Source: a bacterium (GTDB lineage: Bacteria; Verrucomicrobiota; Verrucomicrobiia; Limisphaerales; J093). Taken from it: a stretch of DNA of 64,000 bases. The notes beneath the pieces were generated by a model, which was given only the letters and a program-made list of their open reading frames with translations, was not told the origin of the DNA and made no database searches. Where the stretch lies: NCBI GenBank assembly GCA_021780105.1, contig JAJXZJ010000046.1, positions 186,001-250,000 of the forward strand. The letters are read 5' to 3'. Position numbers and translations under genes: made by a program. How positions within the stretch are numbered: position 1 is the stretch's first letter; each line of letters begins with the position of its first letter. Of the stretch, positions 49,409 through 58,370 are shown in pieces.

Positions 49409-49557
49409 TTCCGTAATTTCCATAGCGGTTTTTCAGCGGAAAGAACGGCCACGGTTTGGTTTGGCGCGGGCGCAGTCGAAGCCGCCGGGACGGGCGGCCA
49501 TCCCGCGACGGTCAGGAGTGGGAATACGCAGGCAACAATGCGATTCATGGCGGTCAT
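49405..49557 (-). CDS. Small secreted peptide, 50 residues
   Basis: A short frame beginning ATG at 49557 (or MNRIV at 49548) with a signal-peptide-like core, NRIVACVFPLLTVAGW, an Ala-x-Ala-type site (VPAAS), and a short tail ending in AEKPLWKLRK. Its TGA stop overlaps the ATG of the beta-propeller gene as ATGA, the arrangement of translationally coupled genes. It may be a real small exported peptide, or the leftover 5' end of a larger gene that once stood here. No homology is recognised. Confidence 0.4.
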   Translation of the reverse strand: MTAMNRIVACVFPLLTVAGWPPVPAASTAPAPNQTVAVLSAEKPLWKLRK

Positions 49558-49773
49558 GCAAGTTAACGCTCCCACGCCCACGGGTGGCGACGGGTTGGTT
49601 GAGATTACGCGCTGCCACGCTGGGCAGGCAACTCATCAATCGCTTTGATGCAAGTCAAACGCGGTGTGGTTCGGCAGCGCAAGGCAACCTGCTCAGGCGC
49701 AGACGCAGCTCCCCGGCCTGGTCTGTTCCGGCCCGGCAAATCGTTTGTGTTTTCCCGCACGGCAGGCTAAGGA
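49558..49773. other. Divergent intergenic region
   Basis: About 216 bases (365 counting back to 49409) between the small-peptide/beta-propeller genes on minus and the first phosphodiester glycosidase on plus. TAAGGA at 49769-49774 is a possible ribosome binding site for an ATG at 49786. No further gene-like frame or strong hairpin was seen. Confidence 0.4.
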
Positions 49774-51042
49774 ATGGCGCCAGTCATGGCCATGAATGTT
49801 GAATCTGATCTCGATCCCTGCCGCGCGAAACGAGACGGTGGCGCGGGAAGCCGTTGGCGCGGGTTGTGCGTGGCGTTGTCGCTGGTCGCGGTCAATCTGG
49901 TGTTCGGTCAGCCGGCGCTCTCGGCCGCAGCGTCAGCAGTGCCCGGCCTGTTCTACACGAATTTCCATTCCGCCGATCCGCTGTGGTCCATTCACGTCGT
50001 GCGGATTGACCGGACGATTCCCGGCGTGGAAATCCATTCCGTTCACGCGGGCAACCACGTCCTGGGCATGGCGACGCTGACGGCCCAGATCGAGCGCTTC
50101 GACCGCGCCCGCGGCACCCCGGTGGCGGCGGTGAACGGCGATTTTTATCAGCGGGACAGGGACTACGCCGGCGATCCGCGCGGGCTGCAAATCGTCGAGG
50201 GCGGGTTGCTGCATTCCCCGTCGGGCGGGGCCAGTGTCTGGATTGACGCGGCCGGTCAGCCCCAGACAGGCACGGTTGCCTCGCGGTTTCAAATCCTCTG
50301 GCCCGACGGCAAGGCCACGGCGTTCGGGCTGAACGGCCCGCGGGCCGCTGGCGGCGTGGAGCTTTACACGGCGGCCCTCGGGGCCTCGACACGCACGGCC
50401 GGCGGCCGGGAACTTATTTTGGAATTGCCGGAAGGCGGCGCGTGGCCGCCGTTGCGGATCGGCGTCACGAACACGGTCCGGGTGCGGGCGGTGCGGGCGG
50501 CCGGCGATACGCCGTTGACGCCCGACACCGTGGTGTTGTCCGTCGGGCCGGGCGCGATTTCGGCCGTTCCACCGGTGGCGGCGGGCGCGGTTTTGCGGAT
50601 TTCCACCGCGACGACGCCGGACTTGCGCGGGGCACAAACGGCAATCAGCGGCGGGCCGGTGCTGATGCATCGTGGCTGGCGCCAACGCATCACGCAACCG
50701 GCCGGGGAGTCCTACGAATTCAGTTCCATGCTCGAACGGCATCCGCGCACGGCGATCGGCTGGAATCGGGAGTATTATTTCCTCGTGGAGGTGGACGGCC
50801 GGCAGAAGAACCTGTCGGTCGGCATGACGCTGAACGAGTTGTCCAAGTTCCTGGCGAAACTGGGTTGCGAGGAGGCCATGAACCTCGATGGCGGCGGCTC
50901 GGCGACGCTCTGGTGCGAGGGGGCGGTGCGCAACCACCCGTGCGACGGAGGCGAGCGCGGCATTGCCAATGCGCTGATTGTCACCTGCCAACAGCCGGCC
51001 ACGGCTGCGACCTCCGGTGCGGGTGTCGGCTTAAATAATTGA
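49774..51042 (+). CDS. Phosphodiester glycosidase (NAGPA-like), paralogue 1
   Basis: A 422-residue exported protein of the phosphodiester glycosidase family (the domain of mammalian uncovering enzyme NAGPA). Signal region: CVALSLVAVNLVFGQPALS. Domain motifs: VAAVNGDFYQRDRDYAGDPR, HPRTAIGWNREYYFLVEVDG and LGCEEAMNLDGGGSATLW, with the DGGGS loop typical of the active site. The family removes GlcNAc- or glucose-phosphate caps in animals and acts on cell-wall or exopolysaccharide phosphodiesters in bacteria. Start uncertain: ATGs at 49774, 49786 and 49792 are all in frame. First of three paralogues within 9 kb. Confidence 0.85.
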   Translation: MAPVMAMNVESDLDPCRAKRDGGAGSRWRGLCVALSLVAVNLVFGQPALSAAASAVPGLFYTNFHSADPLWSIHVVRIDRTIPGVEIHSVHAGNHVLGMATLTAQIERFDRARGTPVAAVNGDFYQRDRDYAGDPRGLQIVEGGLLHSPSGGASVWIDAAGQPQTGTVASRFQILWPDGKATAFGLNGPRAAGGVELYTAALGASTRTAGGRELILELPEGGAWPPLRIGVTNTVRVRAVRAAGDTPLTPDTVVLSVGPGAISAVPPVAAGAVLRISTATTPDLRGAQTAISGGPVLMHRGWRQRITQPAGESYEFSSMLERHPRTAIGWNREYYFLVEVDGRQKNLSVGMTLNELSKFLAKLGCEEAMNLDGGGSATLWCEGAVRNHPCDGGERGIANALIVTCQQPATAATSGAGVGLNN

Positions 51043-51172
51043 CTCATAATTGGTTGGACAATGCAGCGGGATTAAATCGTCGGTAACCGGCAGTCCGAAT
51101 CAGCGGCATGAAACCTGCTTTTTCCAGTAGATTAGAATGGCGTGATTTGGCGTGCGGTAAAGTTATGACTCC

Positions 51173-52378
51173 ATGAACCTGGTCGTGGACGCAACGTGGC
51201 GACGGTTTCGTCGGCTGGCGGTCTTCTCCGCGGCCGCCGGGTTGTCGCTCGGGTTGCTGGGCGGGAAATTGACGGCGGGTTTCGCGGGCACCGAGACACC
51301 GTCGGCCGGCCGCCACGATCACGGCTTCTCCTACCTCCACGACACGGTGGCGGAGGTTCCGTGGTCCATTCACATTTTCAAGCTGGAACGCGCGAACCGC
51401 GATTTCGACTTCTGCACCACGCTGGGCAACGGCGCCACGCAGGGGCTGACGACGGTTTCCGAACAGGTCAAACACCTGCCGCCGTCGTTGGGCGAGCCGG
51501 TGGCGGCGGTGAACGGCGACTATTACAACAAGCACGAGCATTACCTCGGCGACCCGCGCGATCTCCAGATTTCCCAGGGCGAAGTCGTGAGCGCCCCGGC
51601 CGGCCACATGTGCTTCTGGATGGATGCCGCCGGCAATCCGCACATGACGAACGTGCTGTCGCGCTTCCGGGTGATCTGGCCGGACGGAGCCGCGACACCA
51701 TTCGGTCTGAACGAGGAGCGGACCAGCGACCAGGCGGTGCTTTACACGCCCGCCGTGGGAGACAGCACGCACACCCAGGGCGGCACGGAACTGGTGCTCG
51801 CCGAGGCGACGAATCAGTGGTGGCTGCCGCTGCGGGTCGGGCAGGTTTACCAGGCCCGCGTGGTGGAGGTTCGCGCCGGCGGCGACACCGCGTTGAAGCC
51901 GGGGACCATGGTGCTGTCCCTTGGGCCTGAATTGGAAGGGCACGTGCCAAAGGTCCAAACCGGCGACACGGTTCGCGTGATCACGGAAACAGTCCCGAAC
52001 CTGGCCGGAGTGAAAACCGCGGTGGGCGGCGGCCCCACCTTGGTGCGCGACGGCAAGGCAATGGAATGGGGCGGCATCCAGATGCGGCACCCGCGCACGG
52101 CGATCGGCTGGAACCGCGATTTTATTTTTCTCGTCGAAGTGGACGGCCGGCAAAGTCAACTGTCCATGGGCATGACATTTTCGGAACTGGCCGGCTACAT
52201 GCGCAAACTGGGTTGCGAGCAGGCCATGAACCTCGACGGCGGCGGTTCGTCCACCATGTGGGTGCTCGGCAACGTCATGAACAGCCCGTCCGAAGGCCAG
52301 GAACGGCCGGGAGCGAACGCCTTGGTCGTCGTGGACAAACGCAACAGCCTCCGGCTGCCGGTGCAAGTGCGGCGATGA
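51173..52378 (+). CDS. Phosphodiester glycosidase (NAGPA-like), paralogue 2
   Basis: A 401-residue exported protein clearly homologous to its upstream neighbour: VAAVNGDYYNKHEHYLGDPR, HPRTAIGWNRDFIFLVEVDG and LGCEQAMNLDGGGSSTMWV recur in the same order and spacing. The signal peptide is FSAAAGLSLGLLGG. It is 131 bases after paralogue 1 and overlaps no gene; the CotH-type kinase gene begins 3 bases after its stop, so those two are co-transcribed. The tandem layout points to a local duplication. Substrate unknown. Confidence 0.87.
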   Translation: MNLVVDATWRRFRRLAVFSAAAGLSLGLLGGKLTAGFAGTETPSAGRHDHGFSYLHDTVAEVPWSIHIFKLERANRDFDFCTTLGNGATQGLTTVSEQVKHLPPSLGEPVAAVNGDYYNKHEHYLGDPRDLQISQGEVVSAPAGHMCFWMDAAGNPHMTNVLSRFRVIWPDGAATPFGLNEERTSDQAVLYTPAVGDSTHTQGGTELVLAEATNQWWLPLRVGQVYQARVVEVRAGGDTALKPGTMVLSLGPELEGHVPKVQTGDTVRVITETVPNLAGVKTAVGGGPTLVRDGKAMEWGGIQMRHPRTAIGWNRDFIFLVEVDGRQSQLSMGMTFSELAGYMRKLGCEQAMNLDGGGSSTMWVLGNVMNSPSEGQERPGANALVVVDKRNSLRLPVQVRR

Positions 52379-52381
52379 CGC

Positions 52382-54013
52382 ATGACCGGGTTCTGGTGTT
52401 CAGCTCCGGTGGTTTGTCTCCGCGTCATGAGCTGCCTCGTCGTGGCCGGTGCCTGGCTGGCAACTGCGCTGGGGCAAGGCGCCGGCGGTGGGTCGCAACC
52501 GACGGCGACCCCTCCCTTGAAAGGCGAGGGTCTTTTCGCCGCCAATCCTATTCGCCGCCTCGCGATTGAAATCCCGCCGGAGGAAATGGCATCGCTGCGC
52601 CGGGATGCGCGCGAGTTTGTGCCGGCCACCGTGCGGGAGGACCAAACGGTTTGCCGCGAGGTGGCGGTCCACTTGAAAGGCTCGACCGGCAGCTTCCGCG
52701 GCCTCGACGACAAGCCCAGCCTGACGCTTGATTTTGCCCGGTTCCAGCGGGACCAACGATTTCACGGCCTGCGGCGGATTTACCTCAACAACTCCGTCGA
52801 GGACCCGGCCTGCGTCAACGAAATCATCGGGAGCGAACTGTTCCGCGCCGCTGGTGTGCCGGCGCCGCGCGTGACGCGTGTCGAGGTTACGTTGAACGGA
52901 CGCCGCCTGGGTCTTTACGTGCTGAAAGAAGGGTTCACCGAGGATTTCCTCGCCAGCGCTTTCCGCCGGGTGGAGGGAAACCTCTACGACACCGATTGGG
53001 GGCACGACGTGGACCAGCGCATGAAGCGCAACCTGGGTCGCGGGCCGCGGGATGAACAGTCCGATCTGGACGCCCTGGCCGCCGCTGCGCAGGAGCCGGA
53101 CCCGGAACGTCGCTGGCAGCGGCTGAGCGGCGTCTTGGACCTGGACCGATTTCTCAGTTTCATGGCCATGGAGGTGATGATCTGCCACCGGGACGGTTAT
53201 TGCCTGGCGCGGAATAATTTTCGCATTTACCACGATCCCGAAACCGGCCGCATGGTTTTTCTGCCGCACGGAATGGACCAGTTGCTGGGCAAGTCCGACC
53301 TGCCCTGGGAGCCGCACATGGCCGGCCTCGTGGCGCGGGCGGTCATGGAACTGCCGGAGGGACGCCAGCGGTATCGGGAACGTTTCACCGCGCTGTTCGG
53401 GCGCCTGTTCGATGTCGCGAGCCTGACCAACCGCGTGAACCAGCTTGTCGGCGATGTGCGTGCCAGCGTCAGCGTCAGTGAATTCAACGCCATCGCCGCG
53501 GAAGCCGCCGCCGTGTGCGATCGCCTGCGGCAACGCCACGCCTTCCTCGCGGACGAATTGCGCCGGCCCGAACCGGCACCGGTGGCGTTGCCCGCTGGCG
53601 TGGCCAAGCCCGGCAGTTGGTTCAAGGTGGATGACCCGTTGGACGGCCGGATGGATGTGGCGCGCGACGCTGACGGCCGGCAGTCGTTGCACATCAAGTC
53701 GGGCGCGACCACAGCCGCATCGTGGCGGGCGCGGGTGTTGCTGAATCCGGGGCGTTATCGCTTCGAGGGCAAGGCCAGGGTGGCGGCCGTCAGGCGTTTG
53801 CCGAACAGCCGGCACCAGGGAGCCGCGCTTCGCGTGGCCGGCGAAACCCGCGCCGACGCGGGCTTGGAGGGCGATGTGCCGTGGCGTCCGCTGAACTTCG
53901 ATTTCGAGATCCGCGCGGCCTCGACGTGGGTCGAATTGATCTGTGAACTGCGCGCCAGCGGCGGCGACGCCTGGTTTGATCTGGATTCGCTGCGTTTGGT
54001 GAAGATCCAGTGA
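52382..54013 (+). CDS. CotH-type secreted kinase-like protein
   Basis: A 543-residue protein with a signal-like N-terminus (MSCLVVAGAWLATALG from the second ATG at 52427) and a CotH domain: REVAVHLKGSTGSFRGLDDK, RIYLNNSVEDPACVNEIIGS, GLYVLKEGFTEDFL, then the DGYCLARNNFRIYHDPE and FLPHGMDQLLG region that holds the metal-binding Asp. The C-terminal 140 residues are a carbohydrate-binding-like beta-sandwich (LNPGRYRFEGKARVAA, ASTWVELICELRASGGDAWF). CotH kinases phosphorylate proteins with a Lys/Asp-based atypical fold. Coupled with the phosphodiester glycosidase upstream (3 bases). Start either at 52382 or 52427. Confidence 0.85.
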   Translation: MTGFWCSAPVVCLRVMSCLVVAGAWLATALGQGAGGGSQPTATPPLKGEGLFAANPIRRLAIEIPPEEMASLRRDAREFVPATVREDQTVCREVAVHLKGSTGSFRGLDDKPSLTLDFARFQRDQRFHGLRRIYLNNSVEDPACVNEIIGSELFRAAGVPAPRVTRVEVTLNGRRLGLYVLKEGFTEDFLASAFRRVEGNLYDTDWGHDVDQRMKRNLGRGPRDEQSDLDALAAAAQEPDPERRWQRLSGVLDLDRFLSFMAMEVMICHRDGYCLARNNFRIYHDPETGRMVFLPHGMDQLLGKSDLPWEPHMAGLVARAVMELPEGRQRYRERFTALFGRLFDVASLTNRVNQLVGDVRASVSVSEFNAIAAEAAAVCDRLRQRHAFLADELRRPEPAPVALPAGVAKPGSWFKVDDPLDGRMDVARDADGRQSLHIKSGATTAASWRARVLLNPGRYRFEGKARVAAVRRLPNSRHQGAALRVAGETRADAGLEGDVPWRPLNFDFEIRAASTWVELICELRASGGDAWFDLDSLRLVKIQ

Positions 54014-54208
54014 TCACGTTGTCTGTCCACCGGCCGGTGGTGTCACGGGCCGTGACATGGCGCAGTTCGTGCTGAGTTTTGATTATATCGGATTAATGAA
54101 GACTTTACTTCGCTGGAACCTGATTTGAAACTGGGCCAGCCGCCCCGACGGTGTGCTGCCGTGCTGTCTGCGGTTGGCCGGAACATCCCGGCGGAAATGA
54201 TCGCGAAC

Positions 54209-54871
54209 ATGAGACGAAGCAAACGAGCGCTGGCGTTCACGTTGATTGAGTTGCTGGTGGTGATTGCCATCATCGCCATTCTCGCCGGACTTTTGTTGCC
54301 CGCCCTGGCCAAGGCCAAGGCCAAGGCCAAAGGTATCGCCTGCCTCAACAACCTGCGGCAAATCGGCATCGGCTTCCGCCTGTGGTCCACGGACAACGGC
54401 GACAAATATCCGTGGAATCTCACCGTGACCAACGGCGGCAGCCTGGGCTCGGCGGATTGGACCGACAATTACCGCATTTGTTCCAATCAATTCGCCACGC
54501 CGCAAATCCTGCTTTGCCCCACCGATCTGACCCGGCGCGCGGCCACCAACTGGGCGTTCATGTTCGGCGACCAGAACATCAGCTATTTCATCAGCACCAA
54601 CGCGAGCGATGCCGTCACGCAGTCCATTCTCCTGGGGGACGACAACGTCACCGGCGGCGGGGGCGGCCTGGACCCCACCTGGACCGTTTTCCTGGGCACG
54701 TCCATTGACGCGGCCTGGGACCAGAAACGGCACGTCCGCGCCGGCTACCTGGCCCTGTCGGATGGCAGTGTGCGGCTCACGAAAACCCAGAGTCTGCGCG
54801 ATCAGATCAACGCCGAACTGGACGCCGGTATGACCAACGTCGTCTTCTCCAAGCCGCGGGGCATTTTCTGA
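54209..54871 (+). CDS. Prepilin-type N-methylation/pseudopilin (HX9DG family)
   Basis: A 220-residue secreted-type pseudopilin. The type III signal is [19 protein letters not shown], with the Glu at +5, cut by prepilin peptidase before Phe. After the hydrophobic helix and a Lys/Ala repeat (KAKAKAK), the head has the [15 protein letters not shown] start, and [14 protein letters not shown], the H-x9-DG signature of the large planctomycete/verrucomicrobial expansion of such proteins. It may form periplasmic filaments. Start at 54209 (MRRSKRAL) with GGCGGAAA 12 bases upstream is preferred to 54197. Confidence 0.87.
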   Translation: MRRSKRALAFTLIELLVVIAIIAILAGLLLPALAKAKAKAKGIACLNNLRQIGIGFRLWSTDNGDKYPWNLTVTNGGSLGSADWTDNYRICSNQFATPQILLCPTDLTRRAATNWAFMFGDQNISYFISTNASDAVTQSILLGDDNVTGGGGGLDPTWTVFLGTSIDAAWDQKRHVRAGYLALSDGSVRLTKTQSLRDQINAELDAGMTNVVFSKPRGIF

Positions 54872-54920
54872 GCGCCATGAATTTCGCCGCCGAAACCGCC
54901 GGCCAACCACGCCAGATGCC

Positions 54921-55583
54921 ATGCGCCCGCGCCGAGTAACGAACGTCCTTGCGATGCTCGTCATCGTCGCGGCCTGCGCCGTCCTTTTCCTCTTGGTGGA
55001 ACCGTTGCCGCCGCGGATCAACGCCGGGGTGCCGTCCGCGGTTGGTGACGTTCTGGCCCGTGAAGCGCTGCAGCGGCTGAAACCCGGCGGCCGCTTGACG
55101 GTTATCACCCGCGACACCGCCGCGTTCAAACATCCCGAGACGGACATTCTGTTTCAAAGCTTCACCCGCGTCATCCGGAAGGGCGGGGCCAGCATCACCG
55201 CGGTGCAGGCACTGCAAGTGGATCCGTTGCGGCCAGTGGACGTCCCACCGGGCGATTTTTTTGAGTGGATTCGCAAATCGCCACCGGGAAGTGTCATCGT
55301 TTCGTTCATGGGACCACCGCTGCTGACGCCTGATCAGATGGCCCAGCTCAACACGGTCAATCCGGCGATCCTCGCGTTTTGTCCGGGCAGCCTGGCGCAG
55401 CGCATTGACCTCCGGAAGTTGTTCGCGGCGCATTTGCTGGAAGTGGCGGTCATCAGCCGCCCCATGCCGCGACCGCTGGCCGCCGGTGCAAAGGGGGCGG
55501 AAGGCTGGTTTGACGCCAATTACATCAAACTCACATCGGCGAATGTCGCCAACCGCGATGACGATGCGGACGCGTCCCGTTAA
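54921..55583 (+). CDS. Unrecognised membrane-anchored protein between pseudopilins
   Basis: A 220-residue protein. It has one N-terminal hydrophobic segment (LAMLVIVAACAVLFLLV) and a mixed alpha/beta soluble part with EALQRLKPGGRLTVITRDTA, KHPETDILFQSFTRVIRKGG and PGSVIVSFMGPPLLTPDQM. This looks like a type-1 periplasmic-binding-protein-like or Rossmann-like half domain, but I find no family. It lies between two pseudopilin genes (49 bases after the first, 10 before the second), so it likely belongs with them, perhaps as a periplasmic accessory protein. Start ATG 54921. Confidence 0.65.
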   Translation: MRPRRVTNVLAMLVIVAACAVLFLLVEPLPPRINAGVPSAVGDVLAREALQRLKPGGRLTVITRDTAAFKHPETDILFQSFTRVIRKGGASITAVQALQVDPLRPVDVPPGDFFEWIRKSPPGSVIVSFMGPPLLTPDQMAQLNTVNPAILAFCPGSLAQRIDLRKLFAAHLLEVAVISRPMPRPLAAGAKGAEGWFDANYIKLTSANVANRDDDADASR

Positions 55584-55593
55584 CCTTGGCCTG

Positions 55594-56298
55594 ATGCAAC
55601 GTCAATCCGCCATCCAGTCTGCCGCCTTGCGGGGGCGCCTGGTGGCGTTCACTCTGACGGACCTTTTGGTGGGGCTGGCGGCGCTGGCGGTGGTGGTGGC
55701 CGCGGTGATGCCGCCGGTGGTGGCCGCGCGGCGGAAAGCGCAACTGGCCCGTTGCACCGCCAATCTCGGGCAGATTGACCAGGCGGTGCTGGCGTTTTCC
55801 CACGACAACGGCGGCACACTGCCGGCGCCAGTGGCCGGCCAGAAGGGCGACCTCTGGTGGTGGTATAAGGAGCAGGTCAAGCCCTATGCGGGGCTGAAGG
55901 GCCCGTCTTCGACCAACGACGCCGTGTTCGCTTGTCCGAATGACCGCGGTTACTCCGACCCGCGGCCGTTTCATGACAGCGCCCGGTTTGACTACAACAG
56001 CTACGTTTTCAATGGCGTCTTCCTGCCGGGAACGCCCAACATCGCCGGCTGGCCGCTCACAGCCGTGAAACAACCTCAGCGCACGCTTCTGGTCATGGAA
56101 TGGACCGCCCACGCGCCGCTTTCCTGGCACCACAGCCGGACCGGCCGGAACAACCTGCCGTTCTATTGCGATGCCCAAAGCGTGGTCGGCTTCGTGGACG
56201 GCCACGTCAGCTTCACCAAAATTTACTACGATGGCTACAACGCCGCCTTCACCCAGGATCCCATTGCCGGTTATGACTATCAATACAGCGGAAACTAG
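55594..56298 (+). CDS. Pseudopilin-like protein with Asp at +5
   Basis: A 234-residue protein built like the first pseudopilin: a prepilin signal GRLVA-FTLTDLLVGLAALAV, then a hydrophobic helix, CTANLGQIDQAVLAFSHDNG, and a head ending with SVVGFVDGHVSF, the DGHV pattern. Unusually the +5 residue is Asp rather than Glu (FTLTD), which in pilins matters for methylation and assembly. The last 26 bases overlap the start of the third phosphodiester glycosidase gene. Start ATG at 55594. Confidence 0.75.
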   Translation: MQRQSAIQSAALRGRLVAFTLTDLLVGLAALAVVVAAVMPPVVAARRKAQLARCTANLGQIDQAVLAFSHDNGGTLPAPVAGQKGDLWWWYKEQVKPYAGLKGPSSTNDAVFACPNDRGYSDPRPFHDSARFDYNSYVFNGVFLPGTPNIAGWPLTAVKQPQRTLLVMEWTAHAPLSWHHSRTGRNNLPFYCDAQSVVGFVDGHVSFTKIYYDGYNAAFTQDPIAGYDYQYSGN

Positions 56299-58339
56299 CC
56301 GTGTCGTCGCCTTGCCGCCCGCCGTCCGCCGTCCCGGCAGCAGGCGGCTCGCGCCGGCAGTTGTTGCGTGGACGAAAGGCTGGTTGCTGCTGGCCGCGCT
56401 CGCGTGGGGCTGCCTTGCGGCGGCCGCCGGCGCGGTTCCGGGTCCGTGGGAGCCGATTTTCAAGGGCGTTGATCGCGCGTCCGGCACCAATACTCCGGGC
56501 ATTGCCGGCAACTTTCCCCGCCGGCAGGTCGTGCGTTGTGTCCGGGTGGACCTGACGGATCCGGACATTCAACTTTTTGCGACGCCCAAGGCTGCCAGCT
56601 ACGGCCTCGAATCGCGCGAGACGCTGAGCCTGACGGTGCCGGACTTTCTGAAACGGAACCAGCTCCAGGTGGCTTGCGACGCGAATTATTACAACGCCAG
56701 CCCCGGCGGCGCGGATCCGACCAGTGAAGGCGTGCCGTGCGATGTGTTCGGCCTGGAGATTTCCAACGGGACGGTCGTTTCGCCGCAGACGACGGCCGAC
56801 ATTGGCGGCGATCCGCGCTTTGCGGCCTTGCTCTTCACGACCAACAACCAGCCCAGCTTCGTCTTTGTGAATCGTCCGCCCGGCACCAATACGGCCGGCA
56901 TCTACACGGCCATCACCGGCTATTACCCGATCGTCTCCAACGGCGTAAACATCGGGTCGGCCACGATCAACGCTTACCCCGACAGTTGGATTCACCAGGC
57001 GCAGCCGCGCACGGCGTTCGGCGTCACGCAGGACAATCGCTATCTGCTCATCATGACGATTGACGGCCGGCAATCCGGTTACAGCGACGGCGCCCTGGAC
57101 TCGGAAACGGCCTATTGGATGTTGCAGTTTGGCGCCTGGAACGCCATCAACATGGACGGTGGCGGCTCCACGTCGCTTTACGTGGCCGACAGCACCGGCA
57201 ATCCTGTCGCCGTGGATCACTCCAGTTATCTGGCGGCTTACGGACACGAGCGCTACGTCGGCTCCCATTTCGGAGTCTGGGCCAGGCCGCTGCCCGGCTT
57301 CATCAACGACGTGACCGCGATTCCCGATGACACCGCCGTCACGATCACCTGGACCACGACGTCTCCCGCCACGACGCAGGTGGCCTATGGATTGACCACG
57401 GACCTGGGCCTTTCCACGCCGCTGCAAACGAGCCCAACAACGAATCATGCCGTGGCGCTGACCAACCTCACCCCGGCGACGGATTATTATTTCAACGTCA
57501 TTTCGAGCCAGGGCGCTGAACAATACACCTCGTCGAACTTCGTTTTTACGACGACCAACTATGTTGATGTGAGCCTGCTCTTCGACATCACCAACACCTG
57601 GACCTACACGACCGCCAACCTCGATGGCGTGAACTGGACGGCCCGAAATTACGATGACTCGGGCTGGCTCGGTTCCGGGCCGGGGTTGCTCTGGGTGGAT
57701 GTGCGTTCCACCGGGCCGAATCCGGACGTGGGGCCGAAGAACACGCAGATGCCGGCGGATCCCAACAACAACGGCTTTCCTTACGTCACCTATTACTTCC
57801 GCACGCACTTCGCCTTCACGAACAATCTGGCGGGTGTGGCGCTGACGCTGTCCAACTACGTGGACGATGGCGCGGTCTTTTATCTGAACGGCGCCGAGAT
57901 TTACCGGTTGCGGATGGATGCGGCGCCGGCGGTCATCACCCACACCACCCTGTCCAGCGACTATCCGTGCCCCGACGACCTCAACAATTATGGGAACGCG
58001 GTGTGTCCCGACGTGTTCAGCCTCAACGGCGACCTGGCGACAAACCTGGTGGCCGGCGACAACGTCCTGGCCGTCGAAGTGCATAATTACAACGCGCTCA
58101 GTCCGGACATCACTTTCGGCAGCGCGCTCTTCATCAACGAGCCGCTGGACGCGAGCCCGGAGTTGAGCCTGTCAGCCGTGTCGGGCCAGCTCACGCTGAA
58201 CTGGAGCCGCGGCGGATTTTATCTACAGAGCGCCCCGTCGCCCGCAGGCCCGTGGGTCGACGTGCCGGGACCGGTCGTGATCGGCCCCTTCACCGTGTCC
58301 ACGGCGGAAGCGGCGCAATATTACCGGCTGCGACGTTGA
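56273..58339 (+). CDS. Phosphodiester glycosidase (NAGPA-like) with fn3 tail, paralogue 3
   Basis: A 688-residue exported protein. After a signal peptide (WLLLAALAWGCLAAAAG) the phosphodiester glycosidase domain occupies about residues 50-340: VACDANYYNASPGG, HQAQPRTAFGVTQDNRYLLI, and AWNAINMDGGGSTSLYV. A fibronectin type III domain follows (DDTAVTITWTTTSPATTQVA, LTPATDYYFNVISSQGAEQY), then a jelly-roll beta-sandwich (DDSGWLGSGPGLLWVD, VALTLSNYVDDGAVFYLNGAEI) and a short C-terminal module ending in AAQYYRLRR. It is more divergent than paralogues 1 and 2. The ATG at 56273 lies inside the pseudopilin 3' end. Confidence 0.85.
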   Translation: MTINTAETSRVVALPPAVRRPGSRRLAPAVVAWTKGWLLLAALAWGCLAAAAGAVPGPWEPIFKGVDRASGTNTPGIAGNFPRRQVVRCVRVDLTDPDIQLFATPKAASYGLESRETLSLTVPDFLKRNQLQVACDANYYNASPGGADPTSEGVPCDVFGLEISNGTVVSPQTTADIGGDPRFAALLFTTNNQPSFVFVNRPPGTNTAGIYTAITGYYPIVSNGVNIGSATINAYPDSWIHQAQPRTAFGVTQDNRYLLIMTIDGRQSGYSDGALDSETAYWMLQFGAWNAINMDGGGSTSLYVADSTGNPVAVDHSSYLAAYGHERYVGSHFGVWARPLPGFINDVTAIPDDTAVTITWTTTSPATTQVAYGLTTDLGLSTPLQTSPTTNHAVALTNLTPATDYYFNVISSQGAEQYTSSNFVFTTTNYVDVSLLFDITNTWTYTTANLDGVNWTARNYDDSGWLGSGPGLLWVDVRSTGPNPDVGPKNTQMPADPNNNGFPYVTYYFRTHFAFTNNLAGVALTLSNYVDDGAVFYLNGAEIYRLRMDAAPAVITHTTLSSDYPCPDDLNNYGNAVCPDVFSLNGDLATNLVAGDNVLAVEVHNYNALSPDITFGSALFINEPLDASPELSLSAVSGQLTLNWSRGGFYLQSAPSPAGPWVDVPGPVVIGPFTVSTAEAAQYYRLRR

Positions 58340-58370
58340 CAGGCCGGGCGGAAACGCAGGCGCCGCGGGG

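Noticed and set aside
47903-49648. 581-codon plus-strand frame opposite the beta-propeller gene
   Set aside because: Antisense shadow; the minus-strand protein has a signal peptide and domain structure while this one has none.
51107-51175. 22-codon frame (MKPAFSSRLEW at its start) overlapping the second phosphodiester glycosidase start as ATGA
   Set aside because: Too short and lacks any signal or conservation clue; probably chance in the promoter region.
54306-54335. Short AAGGCC tandem repeat in the first pseudopilin gene, possible phase-variation tract
   Set aside because: It encodes the Lys/Ala stretch common after the hydrophobic helix in this protein family, is a six-base unit that keeps the frame, and has few copies.
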